Part shown: in pieces, positions 10,901-27,005 of the stretch
Position numbering within the stretch: the first letter of the stretch is position 1
Layout: every line of letters begins with the position of its first letter
Assembly (NCBI GenBank): GCA_002104945.1
Contig: MCFH01000006.1
Location: 1-64,000 of the forward strand
Source of the DNA: Piromyces finnis
Taxonomy: Eukaryota > Neocallimastigomycota > Neocallimastigomycetes > Neocallimastigales > Neocallimastigaceae
Length of the DNA: 64,000 nt
Direction of reading: 5' to 3'
Position numbers and translations under genes: made by a program
The notes under the pieces: model-generated
Databases searched by the model: none
The model's input: the letters and a program-made list of their open reading frames with translations, nothing else
What the model was told of the DNA's origin: nothing

Positions 10901-11719
10901 TTAGGGATCTATTTTTAATTTTATTATTTTATTATTTTCAACTTCTGATGGTTTATATACATAGTCATAATTATCTGATAAGTATTCCTTTTCATCTTGA
11001 CTATCATATATTTCTTCTGAATCTTCTCCACTATTCTCATCAGAGACTTTATTTGCTTTTTTGTGTCGCCGATAAGTTCTAATTACATAAATAGCAATCC
11101 ATATTAGAGCTATTACCGATATTACAATAACAATAAAAAGTAAAATGAAAATAATATTAGCAAAATCAGGAACATCATTATCTATTTCATTAGAAGTAAT
11201 GGTTTTTTGTTGCGTTATGGGAAAACAAGTGTATGTATTAGAACAAGGTGATGTATGTTGAATAATAGAACAATAGTTCAAGCTATTATTTTTTGTATGA
11301 TAAATGACTGGATAATCAGTACTATTTTTTCTTTTTCTAAAAGTTATTATTTTATAATTTAAATATTCTTGAGAAATATTACTTATTGATTTTGATTTAA
11401 GTGATAGAAGGTCATCAATATATTCATTATTCATACAATCTTTACAACAAGAAATACAACCTAATTGATTATTAATATCTATTAATGAATATTCTTGAAT
11501 ATTATTAAAAACAAATGTATTTTCTATAAAACAGTTATCCTTAGCATTCCATTGATAACAAAACTTATTATTTAAGGCATTGCTATTGCTGTAATTATCA
11601 TTTTCATTGTTATTTCCAGTATTCCTTTTTTGGTTATATTTATAGTTATTTGTATCTTCTTTACAATATTTTTCTTTGTATTCAAATGGAAAGGTTATTT
11701 CATCTTGAACTCTCTCCAT
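10901..11719 (-). CDS. Unknown single-pass membrane protein, Cys-containing ectodomain
   Basis: This intronless ORF of 272 residues is not recognised. It has an Asn-rich N-terminal part with ten cysteines (residues about 19, 54, 63, 88, 91, 92, 95, 150, 159, 165), one strongly hydrophobic segment at about 187-213, a positive stop-transfer stretch (RTYRRHKKANK), and an acidic C-terminal tail (about 225-255). The positive-inside rule puts the cysteine-rich part outside or in the lumen and the acidic tail in the cytosol. There is no signal peptide at this Met. The sequence just upstream (TTTAAATAG) could be a splice acceptor, so a short upstream exon with a signal peptide may be missing. It lies between SPT8 and ARP4 in the same orientation. 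Confidence 0.65.
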   Translation of the reverse strand: MERVQDEITFPFEYKEKYCKEDTNNYKYNQKRNTGNNNENDNYSNSNALNNKFCYQWNAKDNCFIENTFVFNNIQEYSLIDINNQLGCISCCKDCMNNEYIDDLLSLKSKSISNISQEYLNYKIITFRKRKNSTDYPVIYHTKNNSLNYCSIIQHTSPCSNTYTCFPITQQKTITSNEIDNDVPDFANIIFILLFIVIVISVIALIWIAIYVIRTYRRHKKANKVSDENSGEDSEEIYDSQDEKEYLSDNYDYVYKPSEVENNKIIKLKIDP

Positions 11720-11845
11720 TTTTCTATTTAAATTATTTTAGTATTTTAATATTCCAATATATAATAGATTTTTATATATATTTATAATTGGATAAATTCT
11801 TTTATTTTAATAATAAATATTGATATAAAATGCTTCTTCTAAATT

Positions 11846-11884
<39 letters not shown>

Positions 11885-12973
11885 AAGAAAGAAAGATATT
11901 TATTAAATGATTATTATTTATAATTTTAAAGTATTATTATTTTTATTATTTTTATTTTTTGCTTTTAAACGATATTTAAAAAAAAAAGTTTTTTCATTTT
12001 ATTTTTAGTTATCAAGAAGGTTCTTTTTCTTTTTGGGTATATACAAAATGAAATATATATATTTTGAAGAATTAAATAAAAAAGGATATTATAAAATAAT
12101 ATGGAATGCTATTATTTATATTTTATTATTATAAAACTCTTTTCGTAATTCTCTATTAAGATATATATATATTAATTTCTTATAGAGAAATAAGAAATAA
12201 ATTACTATACATTTTTATTGTTTTTGTTGAAATATTTTTTTTAAATATTTATTTCGGAGTTAACATATATCATTTAAAACAACAACAATATTAATAACAT
12301 TCTTTATTTTATTTTATTTTTCTTTACACTTTTTTTGTTTCAATGTTTAAAAAGTTTAGATATAAAATATTCAAAAAAGCTTAGCACTTATAAAAATTTA
12401 AATTTTAATTAAAAGAAATTTTATATTGGTCAAAAAATTAATATAAACATTTTAAAATTCATTTTAAAATTTCTTTTATTTTTTTTTTTTTAATTATCCA
12501 CATTATCATATGAAGAAATAGGAAATAGAGATTAAGTATTTATATATTATTTGATATTTATTTTACAATTTTATTTATATTCAATATTATTTTATAATCT
12601 TTTGGTTATAATATTCAATAAATTTTGTTAGCATTTTTGAAAAAAAAAAAAAAGAATATATATATAATTTAAATAATACTAATTTATTAATACTATGTTA
12701 TATATATATATATGAAAATTTTCTTTTCTTTCTTTCTTTCTTTTTTTTTTTTTTGATAATTAAATAAAAATAATATATGAAGCTTTAATCATGATAAAAC
12801 GGAATGTAATAGAAAAAGGGAGGAAAAAAAAAAAAAAAAACGAAAAATAATATTTTTATATGTAAATTTAATAATGAATTTAAATATTTATATAATAATC
12901 TAAAATACACTTGAGAAAATAATAATTATTATGATAATATTATGATAAATTAAATATTTCTCTTTGAATTAAA
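11720..12973. other. Intergenic, A+T-rich, homopolymer-rich
   Basis: No gene is found. The stretch contains a 36-nt A-run (about 11847-11882), several T-runs, and a CTTT repeat near 12722-12745. It separates the membrane-protein gene from the 3' end of ARP4. Confidence 0.4.
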
Positions 12974-13687
12974 TTAGTTACATCTCTTTTCTACAATGGA
13001 TTTACCAATTTCTTCATATTCTTTTTTAGAAATCCATAATTGATGGAAAGTACCAAGAGAAGAAAGAATAGAACCTCCATTCCATACACTAAACTTTCTT
13101 TCAGATGTATTACCAGAAGTATGGATTCTTATTTTAATCTGTATATTTAAAAAGAAGAAAAAAGAAAAAAAATATTTAATTAAATTATTATTATTATTAC
13201 TTTCTTTTTTTTTTTTAATAAAACATAAAAAAATAATAAAATAACAATAATAAAAAAGAAACTTACGCCTGGGGCTAACATGCTAAGTTCATTATTTAAT
13301 CTATCCATAAGACCGTTAAACAAAGTATTACCACCAGTTAAAACAATATTACTGTATAGATTTGGGCGAATATCAACATCACATAAATTGATACTTCTGT
13401 AAATTAATTCATGCATACCTAATAGATTGGTAGTATCAATTGGTTCATTTGGATTCTGCCGTTTAAAAGAATAAATAAAAAAAAAGAAAGTGTTTCAACA
13501 TTACTATATTTGAACTAAATTATACTACTAATAATATACATTGAAATTAATTAATTACTTGAATAATAAATTCTCTTGGCTGTATTAAAATTTCAGGGAT
13601 CTTGAAACGCTCAATACCAAACGAATTGTTATAACCATTAGGAAATTCGTAACATTTTAATGGTCTTTGTTTTAATAAACTAATTTT

Positions 13688-13726
<39 letters not shown>

Positions 13727-15282
13727 TAGCATTTATTTAAATTTATAAATATACATTTATGTATTATTAATATTATATTAGTTATAATTTTAGTTTTGTA
13801 TTTATTCACTTACCCTTCCCTATATGAATGTTCTGAAACTTGACAAATTGTTTCTTTAAATTCGTGCATTACTTGCTTTTTTATTTTTTGAATTAAACAA
13901 AATGATAATTGTTAATTAAACCAAGTTTTAATATTTTTTTCTAAAAATTTTTTTTTTATATTATTATTTAAACAGATATTATTTTCATTTAGTAATATTC
14001 ATAATACATACATTCATAGCATATTGATGGAAAGATGGTGTTGTATTTGGACGATTATATTCTATGAAATTTGGTAGAACACCTGCATCTACAGCATTCT
14101 TCTTTTTAATTTTATATCTTGGAGTAATATTTATATTGTAGAGTGATTCAATGAGAGTAGCAGCTTGTTGAGACAAAAAATCACCACCAAAGTTTTGTTT
14201 TATAATACCTTTTTTAAGTACATAACCATCAGATACTGGGACAGCACTAGTGGTACCACCACCAGAATCAAGAATTAAACCAGTTGAACGACCAGAAGAA
14301 AAACTAAATATATCAAATAAATAATAATAGTAATAGTTAATAAAAAATGTAGTATCATGTTAATAATGAGCATTGTTTATGATATCAATGAATACTATAT
14401 TAATATCATATATGTTATTATATTTTTTGTATAATACATATTAAAAATAAAAAAAAAAAAAAAAAAAATAAATATTATTATTATTTTTTTTTATTATATA
14501 TTTACGCAGATAAAACGGCATCTTTAGCAACATAGAAAGCTTGAACTTGATATTTTTCAAAAGCTAATTCTGTTAATTTTTCACGAATATTACGGGTATT
14601 CCATGAACTTTCAGAAACGAATAAAGGATGTTCAGAAGGATCAATCATTAAACCTTCATTAAATATATAATCCCATAAAGATTCTAAAGTATCCCAATCC
14701 TCAACTTTAAATTTTAATTTATTAAAATGTCATGATGAAATTTTATTTTACATTTTAATTTAAACCAATTCGTTTATAACATAAATATAAATAGATTAAA
14801 CAATTAATATAGAAAAAAAAAAAAAAATTATTAATTGAATTGTAGAATTAAAATGAAATTTCTTTCTTTCTTTTTTTTTTTTTCTTTTTCTTTTTTATAT
14901 TATAATTAATAATATTTGTTGGATATTAATTATGAAAAATAAATCTATATTTCATATGGATAGTTAAAAACTTACTTAATCCGTTTTTTAATGGATTTTT
15001 TAATTCCATATTTTCTCTCCAACAATTTATTTGTCCATCTCCAATGTACTTTTTATTCTTTTTGGAAGAAGAATTGATTGAATTTCCTGTATCAGCATTT
15101 ACCATAGTTACATCAACATCACCTTCAATTTTATTTTCTTTACTTTCATTTTCTACAATTGAACCGACATATGAAGGTATGATAACTTTTGGACTGTCTT
15201 CACCAGACCAACCAGCTTTTGATAATGATGATCCTATATCTAAAACAATTGCTGAAATTTCATCACCCCCGTAGGCTGTCAT
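12974..15282 (-). CDS. ARP4: Actin-related protein 4 (NuA4/SWR1/INO80 subunit), 7 exons
   Basis: Exons: 15282-14976, 14704-14506, 14303-14012, 13875-13814, 13679-13559, 13455-13267, 13138-12974; one open frame of 444 residues. Arp4 is a nuclear actin-related protein shared by the NuA4 acetyltransferase and the SWR1 and INO80 remodellers. The N-terminus [16 protein letters not shown] followed by KAGWSGED is the Arp4/BAF53 signature. An Arp4-type acidic/polar insertion follows ([14 protein letters not shown]...). The actin-fold motifs [16 protein letters not shown] (phosphate 2) and [14 protein letters not shown] (adenosine motif) are present, and the C-terminus has the actin-like [23 protein letters not shown]. 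The length is between human BAF53 (about 429) and yeast Arp4 (489). Actin itself and Arp6/Arp8 are excluded by the N-terminus. Confidence 0.92.
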
Positions 15283-16026
15283 TTTTAAATAATATCAAAT
15301 TCTATTGATTTTTTATATATATACTTAATAATTTAAATTTTCAATATAAATGATTTTATATTTCAAATAGTAAATGAATTGATGGAATTAAAATTGAAAT
15401 TTTATTTAATAGTAAATTTAAAAAGAATTATATATTAATAATTATTAATTTGTTAATAAAATAAGAAGATATATAAAAAAGTTTCTAGAAATTTATGTTA
15501 ATAAAATTATTAATTAATATTTCTGCAATAAAGTAAAATCTATTACTCTTGAATTTAGAAATTCTTCAATATTTGATAATTATTTCTTTTTATTTTTAAA
15601 AAAAAAAATTTATATTTTAAAAAATTATTTCAATAAATTCTAATTTTTATAATAAAAAAAGATTTTTAAAAATTTTATATTTTCATTAATTAGAAATATT
15701 AAACATATAAAAATAATTAAAAAGGATATATATATTATATATAGAATATATATAATGATATATAAGTTATATCATTTATATTTGTATAATTGCATTTTTA
15801 TTCAATATTAATTATAAATCTTTTCATTTTACAAGGTTTTTTTTTAATTTATACATTATTATAAAAATTGAAAAGAAGTATCAAAATTTTGGTGAATATT
15901 TTAAATTAAATATTATTAAAGAAAGTAATAATAAAAATAAAATAAAAATTTACATATTATTGTTATGATGCTTGTTTACTAATTGAAATAAATAATTATA
16001 GTTTATATTAAATAAAATAAATCTAA

Positions 16027-16095
<69 letters not shown>

Positions 16096-16647
16096 CTATA
16101 TAAAAGAAAAGTTTCTAATTAATTTTAAGAGAACTTTTTTTTTTTTTATAAATAAATAATAAATATGCATTTAAATATTTAAATAAAAGATAACAAACAA
16201 AATATATATATATATAAGATTTTAAAAGTATTAAATAATATATGATACAACTGCAATGATGAATTTTTTTTTTTATTTATTGGTATTTATATTATAATTT
16301 TCGAATTTATATCGGTGGTATTGGAATAAATATAAATTGTATATTAGAAACTAATATTTAACTCAATAGTGTTAAATGTCCTGTAAATAGTATCTATTGT
16401 TTTTTTTGTTTTGCTTCTAAATTATTGCTTTTTACTTATTCTTAAATTATTATAAATGTAATATGAAAATTATGATTTAATTGTATTAATAAGTTCGTGA
16501 TAACGATAATTTTCCATAAAAGAAACAAAATTTAGTGATTACTGTTAAATATTGAAAATAAATAAATAAATAGTAATAGTGTGGTTTTAACGATTTCTTT
16601 TTTTTTTTTTTTTTAATTTACTGTTGCAAAAATTTTCAATCTTCCCC
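15283..16647. other. Intergenic with (AAT)n tract
   Basis: This 1.4-kb stretch between the ARP4 start and the end of the zinc-finger gene has no ORF of note. A perfect (AAT)n microsatellite of about 22 units lies at 16029-16095. The 5' part should hold the ARP4 promoter. Confidence 0.5.
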
Positions 16648-19450
<2,803 letters not shown>

Positions 19451-20121
19451 TTTTAAATATTATTTTATCACTTTTTAATACTAAATTGATATGTATATGT
19501 TTTTTAAAGTATATATTAAATAATTAGCAAATAGTATATATGTAGAGATAAAATAATTAAATAGAGTAAAATCTTTTATTTTTATTGTATATATGTTCAT
19601 ATACTGGAGTGTTTCTACAAAAATAATTTTTATTTATTTAAATAATAAAATAGTTTTACTAATGTATATAATAATTTCAATTAACTAATTTTATTATTGG
19701 TTGTGTTTTATATTAGAATTGAAAAAAAATAATTAATGATAACTATATTTCTTAAAAGAACGAAATGAAATATAAAGTATCATAAAATGCCTTTTTTATA
19801 TGTTAAAATTAAGAAAAAAAAAAAATTGCATTTATAATATTAGTACAAATTTATATTTCCACATATAAAATTGTTATGTGTTTTATAATATGCATATACT
19901 TTTGTATTTAAATTTTATTTCGTAATAACATTCAATTATAAAATACATGTTCTACAATTGCCCTTGCTGAATATTAATACATAATAAGATATCTTATTGA
20001 AATATAGATGGTATATATATATATATAAAAAAAAAGAGTAAATAAAGAAAACATTAAATAATATACAGTTATTAACTTACTCTTACTTTTCCAAAAATTT
20101 CGTGTTATTTTTAACTACTAT

Positions 20122-20160
<39 letters not shown>

Positions 20161-23100
20161 CTTTGAGTTCAACCTTAATAATATGTTTCTTTTAGCTTCC
20201 CAAAATTTTAATTCTTAAATTTATAATATGAATTAAGAGACTTTTATTATATGTGTAATTTTTTGTTATTATTATCTTTTTTATTTTTGAATTGGTATTT
20301 TTTTTTTTTTTTTCACAGTAGTGTATTATTAAAATTAATATTATGTAACAATTTAAAGTTTAAAAAATATTTTGTAACATTAAGTTTTTTTTTCTTATTA
20401 TTCTTCGTTATCAATTATACATTTATTAAATTGATTTTTTAACGCTAAATAAAATACTCGTTTCTTTTTTCTTTTTTTTTTATCTTTTATTTTTATTTAT
20501 ATACTTTTATTATAATCAATTTATTCAACAAATAAAAATAAAATAAAAAAAAAAAAAAAACAAATTAAATATTATGTATTCCTCTTTGTTATATATAAGA
20601 TAAAAATGAAAAAAAAAAAAAAATAATAATAAAAATAAAGAAATAAATGAATAGATAAATATTAATTAGATAAATTTCTTTTGATTTCTTTTATTTCACT
20701 ATTAATATTTCTTTTTTTAACATTTGATTTATTTAAATGAATATTTATTCATTCATTCATATATATTAAATATTAATTTTTTTTCATAATATAAAAATTA
20801 TTAATTAAATTAAATTAAAAAGTATAAAATCAATATATAAAAATATATGCTATTAAGTATTTCAATAAATGATGTTAATTATTTTTAATATAAAGATCAT
20901 ATAATATAATTACAATTTTATTTTTTTTAACTTAATTCATAAATCAAAAAAAAAATAATATATTTAAAAATGTGATATGAAAAATGATTTTCATTTCAAA
21001 TATTTTAATATTTATTTAATAAAAATATAAAACGTGGCCAATTAATTTAAAATTTATATAATAGTATTTAATGATTAATATAAAGACATACTTATAGATA
21101 ATAATTATAGTGGCTTTTATAATAATTAAAAAAAGTTTTACAGCATATTTAAACTCTGAAATTCAGTACATTATTATTTAATGTTTATTTTTTATAATGT
21201 TAAAAACACTTGCAAATTATGAATATTCGAGGTTGATATGATGTTATATTTTTTTTATTATATTAATAATAATTCATTAATATATAATTGAATAATCGGA
21301 AATGAAATTTCGAAGGATTAGGAGTAAAGTTATTGAATTAATCCTATGTCAAATTTTGAATGGATTACATATATTAACAATACTTGTAATATATTTATTT
21401 ATATTTATTTAATAGCTATTGAATATGTTTTACTAATATATTAGTTTATATTAATAAAAAATATTTTCAAATTTAACCTCAAATTATTAAAACGTGTATC
21501 ATTAATTAATTCTAATGGAAATATAAAATAAAGGGTTAAAAGCTAAAACTTAAACTCGATAAAGTTAAATAATATCATTACTGAATGTTGACATTTTACA
21601 GTAGAAAAAGAGTTTGAGTTTAAATAAATATTACTCAATTTTAATATTTAGATTAACTAATAATTTTTAACCGTATCTTATCTATTAAATTAATGAAATA
21701 ATTATAATAAAATTTCAACTCCGAAATAAGATTTTGGGGTACAGTATAGTTGACTACCATATAAATTGTTTTACATTATAATAATTTCTATATTATATTG
21801 AAGTATATTAAGATTTTGAACTTAATTTCAAGGTACAATTGAAGTATTAATCAGAATCCTGAACATATGTTTTTATAATATGGAAAATATCGATATTTAA
21901 ATATAATTTAATTTATATAATTATTTTAAATATTAATAAAATTATTTTATATGATCTAGTAATCTAATAATACAATATATAATTTTTAATATTATGTTTT
22001 TAAAATTGAAATGCTTATCAAACATATTCAATAATTATAATACTTTTACTCTAATTACAACGGATTATAATTAAATGTGGACCATGCTCTGTCTAATCGT
22101 TCATTCACATAATAATCACTTGAATATATTAAATGCAGTCTTTAATATAGTATTTTATATGACTTACATTAATATCGAATATATTAATAGAAGTTGATTA
22201 TTAAAACATTCTTCGTATATTCTACATTGTATACATTCTTCCATCATTAAAATTTATACTACTAAAAATAATAATAATACCAATATTACATTTAAATCTC
22301 ATTAATTTTGATATTTAAATATTTTAAAATATATATTAAATTATTATTATTATTATCGTATATGTTTTTACTATAATATAGGATATTTACTTAATATTTA
22401 TTCATAAATTAAGCTTTTTTTAATATTTTTTTATTATTATTTTTATTTACTAGTTTTTTTTTTCAAATTTGTTTAATAATTCATCTTTTTTAATAATTTC
22501 TCTTGATACAAATTGAGCTATATTTGAAAAAAGACAAATATTTTTGTTTTTAATAATTATTATTTTAGTATATATAATAATATTATTTAATAAATATAAT
22601 AATAATAATAATAATAAATATTAAAAAATATCAGTAAATCTTCAATGCTACTAGTAAATATCATATTATTATTAATTATAAAAGTCATAAATAGGTCACA
22701 GGTTTCAAGTTTTTTTTTTATTTATAATAAAATTAATAAAATTTAAATATTTAAGTAAACATAATAGCAACAAAAAAAAACATCTTTAATATATTTGTAT
22801 AAAGGCAATTATATTTTTATTATTAGTATTATTAAATAAATTTATTAACAATAATTATTATTACATCTACTGCATTTTTTTTTTTTTTTTTTTTTTTGAA
22901 ATGATGGTTTTAATGATAATTGTATATGATTTTTTCGTTATATTATATTATAATATATAATATAATATAAATATATATTATTTAACATAAAAAAAGTATT
23001 ATTAAATTACTAAGATTCATGAATAAATAAATAATAATAATTCTCTTCTTTTTTTTGTTTCTATTTTTACATTCTTTATAAATTAAATTTTTGTTCTCAC

Positions 23101-24663
23101 GATTCAAACAAAAAATGAATTAAATAATAAACAATTTCCTTTTATATATAAATTTAATATACGTGATCTTTGCCATAATTTTTCTTTGTTTTTTTAAAAA
23201 AAAATTAAATAATTTTAATTATTATAAAATTTATGAATAATTATTAAAGTTTAATATTTAGTTTTTTTTTCTTTGGCACATTTTTGTATAAAATAAATGT
23301 ATAATTAAAACAATTATTACTAGAAATAAATATACTAAAAGTAAATGCATACTTAAATAAATGTTAATAAAATAAAAACATAAATTACAATAATAGCAAT
23401 AATAATAAACAATATCCATCTTTTTTTTAAAAAAAAACAAGTATAAATAATAAAAGAAATGAAATATACTAATAATTAATCATGGTACTATCATTTTCAT
23501 AATCACTCTTATTAACTTATAATATATTTATATTATCATACAAAATCATACAAAATGATGATTTAATCATCAATTATTATATATAACTTTATTAAACTGT
23601 TTTTCTTTTCCTTTATATATATACTATTATTATTTTCTTAAAGAAAAAAAAATCATAAGGCACAAGACTTAAAAATTATCTATTAATTTAATAAACTTGA
23701 AGCTAATCATACTTTTATACCATAATTATTATTTTAATTAAAATTAACACCTATAAATATTTTTTAGAATTTACTATTAAAATAAATTAATAATAGAAAA
23801 GAAAATAAATAAATAAGAAAAAGATTAATAAATTTTTAAAAATTTTTTTTGTATTATTTTTATTTTTATATATCAGGAAACAAAAGACTAATAATAATAA
23901 GAGTAATTTTTAAAAAGTAAAACAATAACATAGTATTATTATAATTCAACAGAAGAAAAAATACAAATAATATAATATTATAAAAGTAATAACTGATATT
24001 GAATTAAAAAATAATAATCATACTATTAATTATAAATTTAAATAAAAAGTTTATAAGAAAACTTAAAGAGAAATATATATATAAATATTAATACACAAGA
24101 AAAAAAAAAAGCTATTATTGCACTACTAGTTATATATATTTTTTCGCATCACAAAGTAAATAATAACTTTTGTTTTTTATAATATATATTATATTACCAT
24201 ATTTATTGGAATAAATAATATACTACATAATAATCCTTCAGAGTATTTTTGAATATAAAAGAGAATAATTTATTTTTAATTATAAAGAAATATTTAATAA
24301 TATACTTGATATTAAAAAGTTACACACACTGAAAATCAAATATAAAACAGAATTAATTATAATTATAATTAAATGTATATAATGTAAACTAATTAATGAA
24401 TTAGAATTATAAATATTAATAGTAAATGTAAAGGAAAAAAAAAGAGTGGAAGAAAAAGAGAATTTGAAGATTTATATATTGAATGAATTGAAATAAATTA
24501 TTTTGTTGATTTAATGTTATATGAACATTAACATTATAGAATAAGAGCAAGAAATACTATTAATATTGTATTATGTAACAAAAAATATTAATCTTATTGT
24601 TATTATTATTATTAATTTAATTATAATTATTAAATTATAATAATCAAAAAAAAGAAAAAAAAA
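19451..24663. other. Gene-poor 5.2-kb stretch
   Basis: This stretch is extremely A+T-rich and full of homopolymer runs (for example a 36-nt A-run at about 20123-20158). I find no confident gene. A few slightly less A+T-rich patches (21540-21610, 21720-21780, 22060-22140) have no open frame. One possible terminal exon on the minus strand (22450-22517) is listed separately. The right end holds the ATG8 promoter. Confidence 0.5.
22450..22517 (-). CDS. Possible orphan last exon of an undetected gene
   Basis: Behind a good acceptor (TTTTCAAATATAG) there is a 68-nt open segment ending in TAG. It reads, in the +2 phase, QFVSREIIKKDELLNKFEKK, which looks like an ordinary charged protein C-terminus and not like the surrounding low-complexity DNA. 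I could not find a convincing upstream exon with a standard donor. It may be the remnant of a decayed gene or chance. Confidence 0.22.
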
Positions 24664-25881
24664 ATGAGTTTTCGCGATTCACATTCATTTGGTAAATATT
24701 TATTATATATTTTAAAAAGCGTTGATATATGCTTTTTCAATATGATATCTAATATTCAATGTATATGTTTAATATTATTACTATAGAGGAACGTCAAGAA
24801 GAAGCCAAAAGAATAAGAGTATATAATAAATATGTATAATAATGTTTTACTAAAATTAATGAAAATAATTAATAATATTATAATATAAATCATTATTTAT
24901 CTTATTAAAAAAATAGGAAAAGTATCAAGATAGAATACCATGGTAAATATAATTACAATATATATAATTACATATATATGTATATAATAATAATAATTTT
25001 GAAACAATTTTATATCCAATGAACTATTTCATATCATTATTATATAACAGTATCGTTGAAAAAGCTGAAAAGAGTCAAATTCAAGATATTGATAAAAAGA
25101 AGTTTTTGGTAAGTTATTTATCATAAATTCGTTACAATTATATATAATATTATTTCTTTCATTCTTTCTTTTTTAAGATTAACATATAAAAATACTTTAT
25201 TATTAATAATAATAAAAGGTTCCTTCTAGTTTAACAGTTGGTAAGGAAAAGGAAATAATAAATATTTAATTTTAGAAAGATATAATAAATCGGAAAACTT
25301 TTAAATTATAATCCGATAATTTTTAACTTGAATTATAAAATATTGCTATAATAAATTAAATTATCATTTAATATATTATACGGATTTGAATAAATAAAAT
25401 ATTTTTTTTATTATAATAATAACTATTAATTTATTTTATTTTATTTTTTTTTAATATTTATATAAATTATTCAAAAAAAAAAAAAAAAGGACAATTTATG
25501 TATGTTATAAGGTAAGATTTTATTTTTTTTTTTTGAATATATATATATATCATAATATGCATATTATAAATATTAAGAATATCTTATTAACTTTTAATTT
25601 ATTCTTTTTTTTTTCATGTAATTAGAAAGAGACTTAAGCTTCAACCAGAAGAAGCAATTTTCTTATTTGTTAATGGTATTATTCCACCAGTTGCAAACTT
25701 AATGAGTGCAGTCTATGAAGAACATAAAGATGAAGATGTAATTCCTAATAATTTTTTTCTTTTCTTATTTCTTATTATTAAAAGTATAAGAAATTTATTT
25801 AATATTATTTGTTTATTTTATAATATATAGGGTTTTCTTTATATGACCTATTCTGGTGAAAGTACTTTTGGTGCAATTTAA
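24664..25881 (+). CDS. ATG8: Ubiquitin-like autophagy protein Atg8 (8 exons)
   Basis: Exons: 24664-24691, 24787-24818, 24917-24942, 25051-25108, 25219-25240, 25490-25511, 25626-25737, 25831-25881; 116 residues. Atg8 is conjugated to phosphatidylethanolamine on autophagosomal membranes. The chain shows all hallmarks: [38 protein letters not shown], the [17 protein letters not shown] strand, and [20 protein letters not shown]. It ends FGAI, so the acceptor glycine (114) is masked by two residues and needs Atg4 processing before lipidation. The length is as in yeast (117). Exons are as small as 22 nt, so ORF searches miss it completely. The first exons encode the N-terminal helices with a slightly divergent start (MSFRDSHSF). 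Confidence 0.95.
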
Positions 25882-27005
25882 ATCAACATAATATTTCAAA
25901 AACAAATATATGAATTAAATCATAATTATTATTTCATGTTAATAATCTTTTATAATACATATATATTTAAAAATAATTAATTATAAAAAGAATTATTTTT
26001 CCATCTTATGTTTATATAATAATATAATATAATTCAAAACCAACATATATATATTTAAATTTATAAATTGTATATATTTAATTGTATCATTTTTTAAAAA
26101 AGCAAATAAAATGTATCTATCTATTTTAATTTTAATTTTAATAGATATGAATATTTTTATTAATTATGAATAAAACCAAAAATAAAAAATAAATATTAAA
26201 AAATGTATATTATATAAGAGGAAGAAAAAAGAAAATTCATTACTAAATGTTTTTTTTTCAAAATTTCACTTTTATTTTAGTTTAATTATTATGAGGTTAT
26301 ACAAATTGTTAGTTTCTTTTTTTTTTTTAAATATATATAATTCTTAATTTTAATAATGATGAATAGTTAAATAAATTCAAAAAAAATATTTAAACTATAG
26401 GTAAAGTATTATGTTTGAAAGAAAAGAGAAGGGAACTTCGTTTCCCGGAGCATTGTCTGTAAAACCTAATACTTACATTCTATATATATACATATATCAA
26501 TACATAAAAAAAAATATATTATAATGAAATAATAAACAAAGGGTAAGGAAAAAATGATATATTATATTAAATAGAATAAAATGGAATAATATGGCATTGA
26601 ATGTAATTAACAATATATACATTATACATCATAGAAAGTTTTAAAAACTAGATATTCATTTTATATATATATTATTATATATTTATAAATTGATCTTAAC
26701 ATGGACACCATCCACCCCAACTAAACAGCATCCATTTATTTTTATAATTTTACCTGCAACTCTTTCATGTTTTTATTTCATTTTAATTATTATGAGGTTA
26801 CACAAATTGTTAATTAATTTCTTTTTTTTAAGATTTTAAAATTTTAATTTTAATTAAAAAATGGTTTTTATTATTATTTTTAATTAATAATTAAAATAAT
26901 TATTCAAACTGTAGTTTTAATTTAAATAGTAATAGTATTTTTTTTTTAAAAAAAAAAAAAGAAAATTTTAAAATTTCCTTTTTATATACATATAAATATT
27001 TAAAA
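25882..27005. other. Intergenic with a direct repeat pair and a less A+T-rich island
   Basis: No confident gene is present. At 26281-26312 and 26782-26812 lies an imperfect direct repeat. Between the copies are two unusually G+C-rich patches: 26404-26480 (with a GGGAAC...TTTCCC hairpin and a short + strand ORF starting MFERKEKGTSFPGALS at 26411) and 26700-26775 (minus-strand open segment KIIKINGCCLVGVDGVHV). These could be exons of a decayed gene or transposon; I cannot assign them. Confidence 0.35.
26281..26812. repeat. Direct repeat pair (about 31 nt, 1 mismatch, 501 bp apart)
   Basis: The sequence TTTAATTATTATGAGGTTA is followed in both copies by yACAAATTGTTA. Copies are at 26281-26312 and 26782-26812. 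Flanking bases are also similar (TTCA..TTTTATTT before, TTTCTTTTTTTT after), so the unit may originally have been 50 nt or more. Confidence 0.8.

Noticed and set aside
15044-15274. 76-residue + strand ORF opposite ARP4 exon 1, and similar antisense ORFs over pol, LINE and ALG2
   Set aside because: Antisense shadows of well-supported genes.
23258-23440. 60-residue hydrophobic ORF on the minus strand
   Set aside because: Hydrophobicity is explained by T-rich sequence (Phe/Tyr/Leu/Ile codons); no conserved features.
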